Source of the DNA: Flavobacterium sp.
GTDB lineage: Bacteria > Bacteroidota > Bacteroidia > Flavobacteriales > Flavobacteriaceae
Assembly: GCA_018401995.1 (NCBI GenBank)
Contig: JAGYJR010000001.1
Location: forward strand, 65,534-129,533
Length of the DNA: 64,000 nucleotides
Direction: 5' to 3'
Shown: positions 17,231 to 27,067 of the stretch, piece by piece
Layout of the letters: each line of letters begins with the position of its first letter
Numbering within the stretch: position 1 is the stretch's first letter
Position numbers and translations under genes: made by a program
The notes under the pieces: model-generated
The model's input: only the letters and a program-made list of their open reading frames with translations
What the model was told of the DNA's origin: nothing
Database searches by the model: none

Positions 17231-19198
17231 TTAACTATCAAGACGTTCAAATTCTGAATTTCTACTTTTAAATTCTGGTAGTATCGTTTTCATTAGCGAC
17301 ACCGTTTCGGTAGATTGCATTTTTTTGGCACTTTGAATTAACGCTTCTAATTGTGAAAGGAACAATTCAAAATTAGTTACGCTTGCTTCATGGGCAATCA
17401 TGATTTTTTCATGATAGGTAGGTAATGTTTTAGCAGCATCATTCAACAATTCTTCATATAATTTTTCACCTGGACGTAAGCCTACCACCTGAATGCTAAT
17501 ATCTTGCTCTGGAATAAATCCAGCCAATCGAATCATTTTATAAGCCAAGTCAATAATCCGAACAGGCTCACCCATATCAAATATATAAATTTCCCCTCCA
17601 TTTCCCATAGAACCCGCTTCTAAAACCAATTGACAAGCCTCTGGGATGGTCATAAAATAGCGAATGATATCTGGATGGGTAATGGTTATTGGCCCTCCTT
17701 CTTGAATTTGTTTTGTAAATAATGGCACTACAGAACCATTTGACCCCAATACATTTCCAAAACGAGTAGTAATGAATTTAGTAGTTGTTTCCTCTTGGGC
17801 TTGCGCATTCCTAAATAAAGATTGTACATACATCTCTGCAATCCGTTTGCTAGCCCCCATTACATTACTTGGATTAACAGCTTTATCAGTGGAAACCATC
17901 ACAAAAGAAGCCACTTTGTATTTTTGAGCTAAATCTGCCAATACTTTGGTACCATATACATTTGTCAGAACCGCCTGATAGGGATTTAGTTCCATCAATG
18001 GTACATGTTTGTATGCAGCTGCGTGATAAATAACACTAGGTTTATGCTCACTTATTATTTTTTCCATTACAAACGCTTCCTTAATATCCGCAACATAGGA
18101 AAAGTAAGCAATATCAAGTAACAAAGAATCTAGTAGCAATCCTAATTGATACAAGGGTGTCTCCGCTTGATCTACCACTATTAATTTTGATGGCTTAAAA
18201 TCCAAAACTTGCTGCACAATTTCGCTTCCAATTGAACCCGCTGCACCAGTAATCATAATGGTTTGCCCTTTAATTTGATTGGAAATTACTTGGTTATGTA
18301 ACACAATGGGTTGTCGTTCTAAAAGGTCTTTAATATCAAACTGTTTGATACTTTTGGTAATACTTTTTTCGTCTTCCCAGTTTTTAACCGTTTGCGTAGA
18401 AAGCACTTGAAAATGATGTTCTAAACAATCGTCTACAATTTGTAATTGTTCCGATTTAGTAAGTGAATGATCGCTTAAAATAATTCCTGAAGCATTAAAT
18501 TTCTTTATGATTTGAGCAACACTTTCTTTATAGCTCACAATGGGTAACCCTAAAACTTCTTTGGTTTTATTAGCAGCCGTTTTTTCAATAAAAGCGACAA
18601 CTTTATATCGTTTGGGTTGTTCTGAATTTAGTGCTTTAGCTAGCGCAAAAGCATTGGCATCGATACCAAAAACTACTATTTTTTTAATTTTATCTTTACT
18701 CTCTAACTCGACGTACGTTTCAAATAAAAACTTAACTACAATTCGAAAAAGGAATAATAAAACAAAAGAAATTATGCTATGAATAAACAATTCAGGCATT
18801 AAAAAAATCTTAGTACTATGAACAAAAAAGTGTGTATAATTTAAAACAACTAATGAAAAAAAAGCAAAAGAAGTAGCTAGTAACAATCGTATTCCATCAA
18901 TAAAACTTGAGTGCCTTATAATACCTGCATAAGTTCTGAAAGCAAAAAAGAAGAAAGCGTAAGTTAAAAGAGTAATCAGATAACGGATGGAAACAGAGTA
19001 GGTATCGTAGTTTTTAAACGTTAAATTGGATACTATAAAATAGGTAATTACACTGGCAAACAAAACAATAACAATATCGATACAAAAAACAACCCATCTT
19101 GGTAAATAGGCTAAATTACTGAATCGATTTTCAAAAAAATCTTTAGTTATCTCACTAAAAATAGATTTTCCTGAAAAATTAAAGTTAAATTTTGTCAC
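17231..19198 (-). CDS. UDP-N-acetylglucosamine 4,6-dehydratase, membrane-bound (PglF/WbpM-like)
   Basis: A 655-residue protein. The N-terminal 155 residues contain four membrane segments (about 36-56, 73-92, 103-122, 130-155), followed by a CoA-binding-like Rossmann region. The C-terminal SDR domain has GAAGSIGSE at 318-326, VSTDKAVNPSNVMGASKR at 435-452 and GLRPGEKLYEE at 563-573. The usual catalytic Tyr is replaced by Met447 in an MxxxK pattern, as in PglF and WbpM 4,6-dehydratases. The product would be UDP-4-keto-6-deoxy-GlcNAc. The aminotransferase and acetyltransferase that act next lie directly upstream, which makes a di-N-acetylbacillosamine pathway likely. Confidence 0.92.
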   Translation of the reverse strand: MTKFNFNFSGKSIFSEITKDFFENRFSNLAYLPRWVVFCIDIVIVLFASVITYFIVSNLTFKNYDTYSVSIRYLITLLTYAFFFFAFRTYAGIIRHSSFIDGIRLLLATSFAFFSLVVLNYTHFFVHSTKIFLMPELFIHSIISFVLLFLFRIVVKFLFETYVELESKDKIKKIVVFGIDANAFALAKALNSEQPKRYKVVAFIEKTAANKTKEVLGLPIVSYKESVAQIIKKFNASGIILSDHSLTKSEQLQIVDDCLEHHFQVLSTQTVKNWEDEKSITKSIKQFDIKDLLERQPIVLHNQVISNQIKGQTIMITGAAGSIGSEIVQQVLDFKPSKLIVVDQAETPLYQLGLLLDSLLLDIAYFSYVADIKEAFVMEKIISEHKPSVIYHAAAYKHVPLMELNPYQAVLTNVYGTKVLADLAQKYKVASFVMVSTDKAVNPSNVMGASKRIAEMYVQSLFRNAQAQEETTTKFITTRFGNVLGSNGSVVPLFTKQIQEGGPITITHPDIIRYFMTIPEACQLVLEAGSMGNGGEIYIFDMGEPVRIIDLAYKMIRLAGFIPEQDISIQVVGLRPGEKLYEELLNDAAKTLPTYHEKIMIAHEASVTNFELFLSQLEALIQSAKKMQSTETVSLMKTILPEFKSRNSEFERLDS

Positions 19199-19230
19199 TT
19201 TTAAAATTGTTTAACAGTTTTGGGATTACA

Positions 19231-19238
19231 AAAATACA
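19231..19238 (-). promoter_or_regulatory. Possible -7 box upstream of the dehydratase gene
   Basis: TATTTTTG on the minus strand fits TAnnTTTG and sits 33 bases before the start codon, but no clear TTTG is found 19 bases upstream of it. It may be only a weak internal promoter. Confidence 0.35.
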
Positions 19239-19277
19239 ATAAGTTGTGGAAGTAACTCGCTTTTATTAGGTTTCTTT

Positions 19278-20405
19278 CTAGTATTTAAAGAATTCTTCCA
19301 AAACATTTTCTATTCTTTTCCATTGAGTTTCAGTTAAGTTGGATCCCGAAGGCAAACACAATCCTTTTTCAAATAAATGAGCCGCAACATGAGTACCATA
19401 AAACGGATATGATTGAAAAACAGGTTGTACATGCATTGGCTTCCATAAAGGTCGAGACTCAATATTTTGTGATTCAAATAGCAATCGAAGAGCTTCTCGT
19501 TGTTCGTATGAATCTAACAAAATTGCTGTTAGCCAATGATTAGAAAAGAAAGCCTCAGAAGGTTCTTTTAAAACACTAATGCCAGGTATAGAAGCAAAGA
19601 ATTCTTGGTATTTTTTATTCCATTTCCTTCTTAGGGCAACATGTTTTTCTAAAACTTCCATTTGTCCCCTACCAATTCCTGCTGCAATATTGCTCAGTCT
19701 ATAATTATAACCAATTTCACTATGTTGGTAATGAGGTGCATTGTCTCTTGCTTGTGTTGCTAAAAATATAGCTTTATCTTTAAGACTTTCTGATTTTACA
19801 ACCAAAGCGCCACCACCAGAAGTAGTTATAATTTTATTTCCATTGAAAGACAAGGCTGCCATCGTTCCAAATGTACCACATTTTTGACTTTTATATGAAC
19901 TCCCCAAAGCTTCCGCACTATCCTCTAAAATGGGAATTTCATAGCGATTTGCAATTGCTAGTATTTCATCCATTTTAGCAGGCATTCCATACAAATGTAC
20001 GGGAATAATTGCTTTTGGTTTTTTCCCTTTTGCAATTCTATCTTGAATAGCTTCTTCTAATGCAACTGGACACATATTCCAAGTATCCAATTCACTATCT
20101 ACAAAAATAGGAGTTGCACCTAAATAAACAATTGGATTAGCAGAAGCAGAAAAAGTCATGGATTGACAAATCACCTCATCGCCTGCTTTTACACCTAATA
20201 AAATGAGTCCCAAATGCAAAGCTGCAGTTCCCGAACTTAAAGCCGCCACCTGTAAATCCTTTCCTAAAAATTGAGTCAAATCATTTTCAAAACCTGTCAC
20301 GTTTGGTCCTAAGGGTGCTACCCAATTGCTATCAAAAGCTTCTTGTACATATTTTTGTTCCGTTCCGCCCATGTGAGGTGAGGAAAGCCAAATTTTCTCT
20401 TCCAT
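19278..20405 (-). CDS. UDP-4-amino-sugar aminotransferase, DegT/DnrJ/EryC1 family (PglE-like)
   Basis: A 375-residue PLP enzyme when started at the ATG at 20405 (MEEKIWLSSPHMGGTEQKYV). The longer frame to 20444 would overlap the upstream gene by 38 bases. The PLP lysine is K191 in LSFNGNKIITTSGGG, and EDSAEALGS at about 161-169 holds the Asp that contacts the PLP nitrogen. The SSPHMGG opening is usual for enzymes that aminate UDP-4-keto-6-deoxy-GlcNAc with glutamate. It lies between the PglC-PglD fusion and the PglF-like dehydratase. The three together match the bacillosamine pathway. Confidence 0.9.
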   Translation of the reverse strand: MEEKIWLSSPHMGGTEQKYVQEAFDSNWVAPLGPNVTGFENDLTQFLGKDLQVAALSSGTAALHLGLILLGVKAGDEVICQSMTFSASANPIVYLGATPIFVDSELDTWNMCPVALEEAIQDRIAKGKKPKAIIPVHLYGMPAKMDEILAIANRYEIPILEDSAEALGSSYKSQKCGTFGTMAALSFNGNKIITTSGGGALVVKSESLKDKAIFLATQARDNAPHYQHSEIGYNYRLSNIAAGIGRGQMEVLEKHVALRRKWNKKYQEFFASIPGISVLKEPSEAFFSNHWLTAILLDSYEQREALRLLFESQNIESRPLWKPMHVQPVFQSYPFYGTHVAAHLFEKGLCLPSGSNLTETQWKRIENVLEEFFKY

Positions 20406-20406
20406 T

Positions 20407-21618
20407 TTAATTCTCTTGATATTTAATAATTCGTGCCGGAACACCTACCACTACTGCATTGTCTGGTATATTAGTAACCACTACTGCACCAGCACCTACG
20501 CTAACATTCTTGCCAATTTTTATATTGGGAATAACTACGGCTCCAATACCAATTAAGGTTTTCTCACCAACAGAAACATTACCACCCAAACAAGCATTTG
20601 GTGCCACATGCACATAATCCGCTAACTTACAATCGTGTTCTACAATAGCTCCTGTATTGATGATACAATGGCTTCCTATTACAGCTTCAGGATTTACTAC
20701 TGCTGCTGCCATAATTTGAGTTCCGGGTCCAATCTTGGCAAATTTGGACACAATAGCATGAGGATGAATGGTCATAATAAAATTGGTATCTAATGTGGTA
20801 ACTATTTTTTTTCTAATCGAATTGTCACCTATTGCGACTATGCAATTTCGAGCTTGTAATTTTTGTCGATTAAAATTTTTCTTAATGGGAATATCAAATA
20901 AAGTATCGAGTTTGGGTGCATCATCTAAAATTCCTTTCACAACATATTTATTTTCCGATAAAAGCACGTCTAAAACCACCTTACCATGACCTCCAGCTCC
21001 AAAAATATAAACAGACGTAGTGCCGCTAAAAGGCTCAATAGTAGCCGAATTTTGAGCGTTTATTCCCTCTTTGATTAAAATCTTTTTTACCGTTTTCAAA
21101 AGAATTTTAAAATCTAAACTAAAAGAAATATGTTCAACATAAAATACATCCAATTCAAATTTAGTTTCCCAATCAATCGCATTTCGACCATTAACTTGAG
21201 CCCAACCCGTAATCCCAGGTTTTACTTCGTGACGGCGATTTTGATAAGGCGAATACAAATGCATATAGTGGGTCAATAAAGGTCGAGGACCCACTAAACT
21301 CATATTGCCTTTCAAGACGTTAAGCAATTGTGGAATCTCATCTAGTGAAGTTTTACGAACAAAACTTCCAACAGCTGTTAATCGTTCGGCATCTGACAAC
21401 AAATTCCCTTTTTCATCTTTTTTATCGTTCATGGTTTTGAACTTAATGATACTGAAGATTTCTCCATTATATCCAGGTCGTTTCTGAATAAAAAATGGTT
21501 TACCTTGATTGGCAAAAAAAAGCAAAATAGTAATGCACAAAAACACAGGCAGAAGTAGGACAAATCCAACCAATGCCAAAATAAAATCTAATATAGGTTT
21601 TAAAATACTTCTATACAT
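20407..21618 (-). CDS. Bifunctional phosphoglycosyl transferase and acetyltransferase (PglC-PglD fusion)
   Basis: A 403-residue fusion. Residues 1-200 are a monotopic phosphoglycosyl transferase with a membrane re-entrant helix at about 9-35, KFKTM at 59-63, the catalytic pair D93-E94 in SLDEIPQ, and VGPRP at 109-113. They would move a sugar phosphate to undecaprenyl phosphate. Residues 203-403 are a left-handed beta-helix acetyltransferase with the PglD opening IFGAGGHGKVV, the catalytic His328 in VEHDC and GVPARIIK at the end. The same fusion is known as PglB of Neisseria. It would acetylate the 4-amino sugar and then start the lipid-linked glycan. Confidence 0.92.
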   Translation of the reverse strand: MYRSILKPILDFILALVGFVLLLPVFLCITILLFFANQGKPFFIQKRPGYNGEIFSIIKFKTMNDKKDEKGNLLSDAERLTAVGSFVRKTSLDEIPQLLNVLKGNMSLVGPRPLLTHYMHLYSPYQNRRHEVKPGITGWAQVNGRNAIDWETKFELDVFYVEHISFSLDFKILLKTVKKILIKEGINAQNSATIEPFSGTTSVYIFGAGGHGKVVLDVLLSENKYVVKGILDDAPKLDTLFDIPIKKNFNRQKLQARNCIVAIGDNSIRKKIVTTLDTNFIMTIHPHAIVSKFAKIGPGTQIMAAAVVNPEAVIGSHCIINTGAIVEHDCKLADYVHVAPNACLGGNVSVGEKTLIGIGAVVIPNIKIGKNVSVGAGAVVVTNIPDNAVVVGVPARIIKYQEN

Positions 21619-22741
21619 TATTTAAAATATCTTTATAAAAAGCAAGCCATTGTAACGAAATCTCATCTGCCGAAAAATGGTCTAACACGTATTGCCTTCC
21701 ATTTTTACCTAAAACAGTTCTTTTTTCTTTATTTTGAACCAACAATTTCATTTGAGTATAGAGTTGGTTTACGTTTTTTACCTCATGACGTAATCCGGTT
21801 TCATTTTCGATTATTGTTTCTGTTAAACCATATGTATTGCTACAAATTATGGGTAATTCTAATAACGAAGCTTCTATAACACTTGTGCCAAAACCTTCTC
21901 TATAACTTGGCAAACAAAACACATCAGCAGCTTGTAAAACTTCTTGTGGCTTTGGAGTGGGACCAAAATAAATAATATTTTCCGTTTGAATTTGACGAAT
22001 TTTCTCTTGCATGTGTTCTTCATCAAAACCGATTAATAGCAATTTCACATTCGAAAAATCTGTATGTAACTTTTGAAATGCTTTTGCTAAATCTAAAATA
22101 CCTTTGTCGGTATTCATTCTACCTAGAAAAACAAATACAATATCATTATCTTGAAAATTTAGTTGAGCGCGATATAAACTTCTAGTTTCCGAAGAAGGAT
22201 TGAACTTTAGAACGTCTACTCCACTAATGGAACCTTTTCCTAAAACTTTAGAATTTTTATCAGTTACAATTTTATTGGCAATTAAAAATTGACGTTGCGA
22301 CTGACCATCGACCAAAACATGAGTTGTAAAAAAAACTAATAATCGATCTAATAACTTTAAAAATTGCTTTTTAAAACCTGATTGTGTGTACCAAACTTGT
22401 CCGGTAAAAATGTGAATTCGAACAGAAATACTAGACAGCCAAGCAGCCGCCATCGCTAATAAACCTGCTTTTGGTGTTACAGAATGCACAACATGAAACG
22501 ATTCTTTTTTAAAGAAAAAATACAATCGAATCAAAGCCATGAAATCTTTTAGAGGATTAATGCTTCTTTGAATTGCAATATGTTTGGTGTTTTTTACAAA
22601 CGGAATTTCAAAATCAGCTTGTGTTTCAAAATTAGCTACCAAAGTAATATCAAACTCTTTTGAAAGGTATTCAAAATGTTTCAATAAAAATGCTTTGGCA
22701 GTAATGGGTGCCGAAACTACAAAACAGATTTTTTTCTTCAT
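21611..22741 (-). CDS. Glycosyltransferase family 4
   Basis: A 376-residue GT-B transferase. VFLGRMNTDKGILDLAKAFQ is the hinge-region motif, and PSYREGFGTSVIEASLLELP carries the E-x7-E pattern that binds the donor phosphate and ribose. The basic helix at about 120-140 (FKKQFLKLLDRLLVFF) suggests membrane association. It overlaps the PglC-PglD fusion by 8 bases. By position it may add the second sugar to the bacillosamine-type lipid, like PglA, but the donor is not readable. Confidence 0.85.
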   Translation of the reverse strand: MKKKICFVVSAPITAKAFLLKHFEYLSKEFDITLVANFETQADFEIPFVKNTKHIAIQRSINPLKDFMALIRLYFFFKKESFHVVHSVTPKAGLLAMAAAWLSSISVRIHIFTGQVWYTQSGFKKQFLKLLDRLLVFFTTHVLVDGQSQRQFLIANKIVTDKNSKVLGKGSISGVDVLKFNPSSETRSLYRAQLNFQDNDIVFVFLGRMNTDKGILDLAKAFQKLHTDFSNVKLLLIGFDEEHMQEKIRQIQTENIIYFGPTPKPQEVLQAADVFCLPSYREGFGTSVIEASLLELPIICSNTYGLTETIIENETGLRHEVKNVNQLYTQMKLLVQNKEKRTVLGKNGRQYVLDHFSADEISLQWLAFYKDILNNV

Positions 22742-23721
22742 TCGCTTTTATTATTCAAAAGTTCATACAAAGGTAAAGCTAATTTTAAAAGTAGCGTATG
22801 CTTTAAGAATATGATTCGAAATAGATTTTTAGAACGATCAAACAGTTTGTGATTTACAAAAAACAACTTTTTAGTTTTCAAATCTTCCATTTTCAAATGA
22901 ATAGTTTTATAATCTGAGTTGTTCTTAATCATTTGAACAATTAAAGTAGCCAATAAAAAACCCAAACGTTCTTTAAAAAAAGCATCTTGATTAGTAGATT
23001 TTGAATACAATTGATTGGTGATCACCATAACGCGTTCGATATCGTTTTGCATTTTTTCTTTTTTAGCAAGACTGCCATTTCGAGTAATCGAATTGGGCGT
23101 TTGCAAAAATTGTCCAACGATGGTTTCAACTGCTAACATTCGTTTCGCTTGAAGAAAAACTCGGGTATTGAATTCAAAATCTTCGATATAAAGTTGTTCT
23201 TCAAAAAAGAGTTGATTGTTTCGCAAAAAAGTTGTGCTATATAATTTATTACAAGCCGAATTGGCATAACGAACTTTTTGATAAAAGTCCATTCCATCTA
23301 AAACAAGATTATGAGAAGAATTAGATAGCGTATAACATATTTTCCCATTTTCTAAAACGCCTTGAGCTCCAAATTCTAAAACCTCAACCTGAGTTGTTAT
23401 GGCTTGATTTACAATTTGGCTTAACGTATTAGAAACCAAGTAATCATCGGCATCTAAGAAAAGTAAAAACGTTCCTTTCGCATGTAAGACACCTGTATTT
23501 CTGGCACCGCCAAGTCCTTTATTTTTTTGGGATATAACTTTTAAATTAGCAACATCTTGAAAATGTGATTGTATGATTTTCACACTATCATCGGGTGATT
23601 CATCATCCACAATAATTATTTCATAAGCTGAAGATTCCAAATCATTCTGAATAACGGAATTAATGCAACGAATTACATATTTTTCAACATTATAAACTGG
23701 GATGATAACGCTTAATTTCAT
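22738..23721 (-). CDS. Glycosyltransferase family 2
   Basis: A 327-residue GT-A transferase. LSVIIPVYNVEKYVIRCINS is at the N-terminus, EIIIVDDESPDDS at about 34-46, GLGGARNTG at 69-77 and the metal site LDADDY at 89-94. The C-terminal third is helical and basic. It overlaps the next gene by 4 bases and lies 1 base from the EpsG-like gene, a tight operon. Substrates unknown. Confidence 0.87.
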   Translation of the reverse strand: MKLSVIIPVYNVEKYVIRCINSVIQNDLESSAYEIIIVDDESPDDSVKIIQSHFQDVANLKVISQKNKGLGGARNTGVLHAKGTFLLFLDADDYLVSNTLSQIVNQAITTQVEVLEFGAQGVLENGKICYTLSNSSHNLVLDGMDFYQKVRYANSACNKLYSTTFLRNNQLFFEEQLYIEDFEFNTRVFLQAKRMLAVETIVGQFLQTPNSITRNGSLAKKEKMQNDIERVMVITNQLYSKSTNQDAFFKERLGFLLATLIVQMIKNNSDYKTIHLKMEDLKTKKLFFVNHKLFDRSKNLFRIIFLKHTLLLKLALPLYELLNNKSE

Positions 23722-23722
23722 T

Positions 23723-24814
23723 TTACTTGACTAGAATTACGTTAAAAATATAAGTAAACATGAAATACAGCAATAAAATAGCACCAAGCATACGATGATG
23801 GTGTTTAAAGAGTTGCTCTTTTAGTAAAGGATAAAAAATAATTAAGGCTAAAAGAAACCAGGATAAATAAGCAAATCTATTGGTAAAATTTGCTCTAATT
23901 ACCAAAATCCAGAAAGCATTCCCAATTAAATACATATTAAAGAGTTGCTCATACAACGTATCTGAAAAATTCTTTTTGAACAGGTAATACCAACCCGCAA
24001 AGACTCCAGTGGCACTATAAATTAAGAAATCCCATCGGAATCCTGTTTTTGTTATGGCTTCATCGATTTCATCTGTAAAATACTGTTCAAATCGTCGATC
24101 ATCAATTCCTAATGATTCTATATACTCTACGAAAAAATTTCCAATAGCTAAAGAAATCAATATAGCTCCAAACCATATGAAAATATAATGTAAAGATTTG
24201 GTATAAAAGCTTGAAACTATAAAAGCAAAAACCGGTAAAACCATAGTTTTATGAAAAGAAACAGCAATTATTAACAAGAGATACAATAGTATTTTCTTAT
24301 CTCTATAAACCATTGCCAATAAAAATAAAGATGTGGCTAAACCGTTTCTGATTCCATTCGTACCATAAGCCCAGAACGAAAATGAAATTGTTAGTGCAAA
24401 AAAAGCATAAAACCAATATTCCTTAAACCATTTTATAGAGAGAACGAAAAGAGGCATGACGTAAAGAAAAGCACACGTAAAGAAAAATGCCTCAACAGAC
24501 ATTATTTTTGTACAAAATTCTAGGAACCAATAAAACCCATAATCTTCGGTAATTTCGAAAGGATTTCCTTCTACATAACGCTCAAAAGAAATGGCATACA
24601 TGGTCATGTCAACAAAAACGGCATGAATGGGTCTTAAACCCATATAAAGAATGACAAAAATTAATGACAAATAACCAAAAACTTTTAAAAACCTTATATT
24701 TCTAGCATCATCAACTTCTAAAATAACGGCATGCAACAAAACCCCAATCAAAAAAACTAACAAAATTTGATAGTAAAAGAAAGTATATTGTTCTATTGGG
24801 ATGAAATCAAACAT
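23723..24814 (-). CDS. EpsG/Wzy-family polysaccharide polymerase, membrane protein
   Basis: A 363-residue protein with about nine or ten hydrophobic segments spread over its length. The sequence YGTNGIRNGLATSLFLLAM in the middle and AVSFHKTMVLPVFAF after it are hallmarks of EpsG-type proteins, which join repeat units at the outer face of the inner membrane. It is the only good Wzy candidate in the window. It lies among glycosyltransferases and in the same unit as the Wzx flippase, which supports a Wzx/Wzy pathway. Confidence 0.82.
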   Translation of the reverse strand: MFDFIPIEQYTFFYYQILLVFLIGVLLHAVILEVDDARNIRFLKVFGYLSLIFVILYMGLRPIHAVFVDMTMYAISFERYVEGNPFEITEDYGFYWFLEFCTKIMSVEAFFFTCAFLYVMPLFVLSIKWFKEYWFYAFFALTISFSFWAYGTNGIRNGLATSLFLLAMVYRDKKILLYLLLIIAVSFHKTMVLPVFAFIVSSFYTKSLHYIFIWFGAILISLAIGNFFVEYIESLGIDDRRFEQYFTDEIDEAITKTGFRWDFLIYSATGVFAGWYYLFKKNFSDTLYEQLFNMYLIGNAFWILVIRANFTNRFAYLSWFLLALIIFYPLLKEQLFKHHHRMLGAILLLYFMFTYIFNVILVK

Positions 24815-24854
24815 TTTAAATCAATTGGTTACAAAAGTGATACAGTAAATTGGT

Positions 24855-25955
24855 TTATTTTTTTAAATTTTGAAACAAATCTTCCCAGAGCGGCATAATC
24901 GATTCTGGTAAATATCTTCTAACATTCTCTCTTGCATTAGCTCCCATTCTTTTTCTGGTAGTTTCATCATTAATCAGTTCAATCAAAGCTTCAGCGAGCC
25001 CTTTTATGTCATAATTAGCTACTATAATACCATCTTCACCTGTTTGTATGATATCTTTTGGTCCGTGAGGACAATCGAAAGAAATACAAGGTAAACCGCA
25101 TGACATAGCCTCAATAAGCACCATTCCAAAGCCTTCAAATCTTGAAGACATAACATAAATAGATGCTTCCAAATATTTTTCTTCAATAGATGAAGTAGGA
25201 GGATAAAAAGACACTCTATTTTGGATACCTAATTGCGTTGCGAGTTCTTGTAAATTTTCTTTAGGCTCAATTTTTCCATATATTTCCAATTCCCAATCCG
25301 AATTTTCTTTACAAACAATGCCCCAAGCGCTTAGTAGTTGATCATAGCCTTTTTGATAGCCTTGTTTACCTACAGCAATTACCTTTTTATTATTCAGAGT
25401 TGCTGATTGTTCAGGATAAAACGATGTTGGATTAGGAATCACTTTTAAATGATGCAAGTTAGGCCATTCCTTAATATTTCCTTTTGTTAAAACCACAAAA
25501 GCATCAAACTTTTTTGCCAAAGTAGTCATTATAGACCATTTCAATTGATTACTTTTCTTTTTTAGAAACGAGTCGCCTTTAGTATTTTCCACTTCCTTTG
25601 AAATATGGCGTTCATAGATTATTGGAAATTTATTTCCAAGTATGATTGGTAAGAAAAAACCCTTTAATCCATCATCACAAACAGAGATAATATCTGGTTG
25701 TACTTGTTTACTAATTCTTTTTAATCCAAATATATAGTTCCAAATATAGTTAAAAAGGTTTCCTTTAACCATAATACTATGTAAGTGAATGTCTGGTGAA
25801 AAAGTATAAAAAGGATTAAACTGAGTTTCATTCAATGAAACAATATGCACTTCATAATTTAGTTTTTCCGATAAATAAGAAGTTTTTATAGCTAAAACAC
25901 GTTCTAACCCACCAGCTCCATTGATGCCATTAGTTATATATAATATTTTAGTCAT
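24855..25955 (-). CDS. Glycosyltransferase family 4
   Basis: A 366-residue GT-B transferase. The N-terminal glycine loop is GINGAGGLERVLAIK. VIAVGKQGYQKGYDQLLSAW is the inter-domain hinge, and SSRFEGFGMVLIEAMSCGLP carries the E-x7-E donor site. CPHGPKDII follows, as in retaining transferases of this family such as those acting on GalNAc or Gal in capsule loci. The exact donor cannot be read. It lies 11 bases downstream of the WbsX gene, consistent with one operon. Confidence 0.87.
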   Translation of the reverse strand: MTKILYITNGINGAGGLERVLAIKTSYLSEKLNYEVHIVSLNETQFNPFYTFSPDIHLHSIMVKGNLFNYIWNYIFGLKRISKQVQPDIISVCDDGLKGFFLPIILGNKFPIIYERHISKEVENTKGDSFLKKKSNQLKWSIMTTLAKKFDAFVVLTKGNIKEWPNLHHLKVIPNPTSFYPEQSATLNNKKVIAVGKQGYQKGYDQLLSAWGIVCKENSDWELEIYGKIEPKENLQELATQLGIQNRVSFYPPTSSIEEKYLEASIYVMSSRFEGFGMVLIEAMSCGLPCISFDCPHGPKDIIQTGEDGIIVANYDIKGLAEALIELINDETTRKRMGANARENVRRYLPESIMPLWEDLFQNLKK

Positions 25956-25966
25956 AAAAATGCAAA

Positions 25967-27067
25967 TTAGATGTTTTTTAGCCGTTTGATAACATTTAAA
26001 AATTTTGTACCAAATTTTAAATCGGGTTCTAAATAATTACCTTCTGCCCATTCATTCCACGATTTTATGAACGCAATTTTCTTTTCATCGGGTTTGTGTT
26101 GCAAAACCTTAAAAACATTTTTTACGTGTTTCTCAAATAAATCAGGAGTATAATTATGAAACAAAAAGCCACCTTTTCCGCTTCTTGGCGTATGATCCCA
26201 ACCTGGAAGAATTGTAGGATAAACATCATTAGCAGCATCAAAATTGGTATCGGTTAAATATTTCACAGCACTGCTGTAGTTTTCATATAAAGCAGTTCCA
26301 AAAACCAGTCGTTTTAATTTAGAAATTGCTCTGTTTAACTTTGATTTATTTTGTAAAATATCATAAATTCTAACTGCGTTTATAGCGTCAAAACCCAAAT
26401 CTAAAATTTGATTTTTTTCCTTGTTTGCTTTTTGGGTTTGTCCAATAAAATGAATGCCATTTAAACCATTTTCTTGAGCTAAAAGTTGCCATTTTTTAAT
26501 AAATTGATGCACATTTGGAAACTTCAATGGTTCGTAAATCATAAAGGCAGGTTTATCATCAACTCGAATGTATCTATGGTCTTTAAAAGCATCGAGTAAG
26601 GAGTGAAAATGATGTTCATATTCCTTTTCATCGCCATAAACTTGCTCGATAAGCAACTTTTTGCTCACTCCACCTTTATTATCCCAAAATTTTTCGTGCC
26701 AACTTTCGTTTGCCCAACAAAGCATAAAAGGGAAATCGGGTTCCCCTGATTTTAAAACTTCATTAAAAGGAAGTTCAAGCAATTGTTTCCCATTTCCAAA
26801 CCAATAATGATAATAGCAAAAGCCATCAATACCGTGATTCTTTGCCATTTCTGCTTGTTTCTTTCTAACTTGAGGCAACCTCAAATCATAATAGCCTAAA
26901 TCAGCCGGGACACGTGGTTGGTAATGACCTTTAAATAAAGACTTTGCTCTTCCTACATTTGTCCATTCAGTAAAACCTTCACCCCACCATTTATTATTTT
27001 CTGGTATGGGATGAAATTGTGGTAAATACATGGCAATTAATTTATTTTTATCTTGCACTGAATTCAT
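25967..27067 (-). CDS. WbsX-type protein (glycoside hydrolase family 99-like domain)
   Basis: A 366-residue protein of the WbsX group. YLPQFHPIPENNKWWGEGFT near the N-terminus, GFCYYHYWFGNGKQLLELP, MLCWANESW and IKSWNEWAEGNYLEPD near the C-terminus are its conserved blocks. The acidic residues in WGEGFTEW and NEWAEGNYLEPD lie where GH99 enzymes keep their catalytic residues. Such genes are common in O-antigen and capsule loci, but their role (transfer, trimming or linkage) is not settled. The start overlaps the preceding gene by 20 bases; an ATG 12 codons further in (MYLPQF) would avoid the overlap. Confidence 0.85.
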   Translation of the reverse strand: MNSVQDKNKLIAMYLPQFHPIPENNKWWGEGFTEWTNVGRAKSLFKGHYQPRVPADLGYYDLRLPQVRKKQAEMAKNHGIDGFCYYHYWFGNGKQLLELPFNEVLKSGEPDFPFMLCWANESWHEKFWDNKGGVSKKLLIEQVYGDEKEYEHHFHSLLDAFKDHRYIRVDDKPAFMIYEPLKFPNVHQFIKKWQLLAQENGLNGIHFIGQTQKANKEKNQILDLGFDAINAVRIYDILQNKSKLNRAISKLKRLVFGTALYENYSSAVKYLTDTNFDAANDVYPTILPGWDHTPRSGKGGFLFHNYTPDLFEKHVKNVFKVLQHKPDEKKIAFIKSWNEWAEGNYLEPDLKFGTKFLNVIKRLKNI

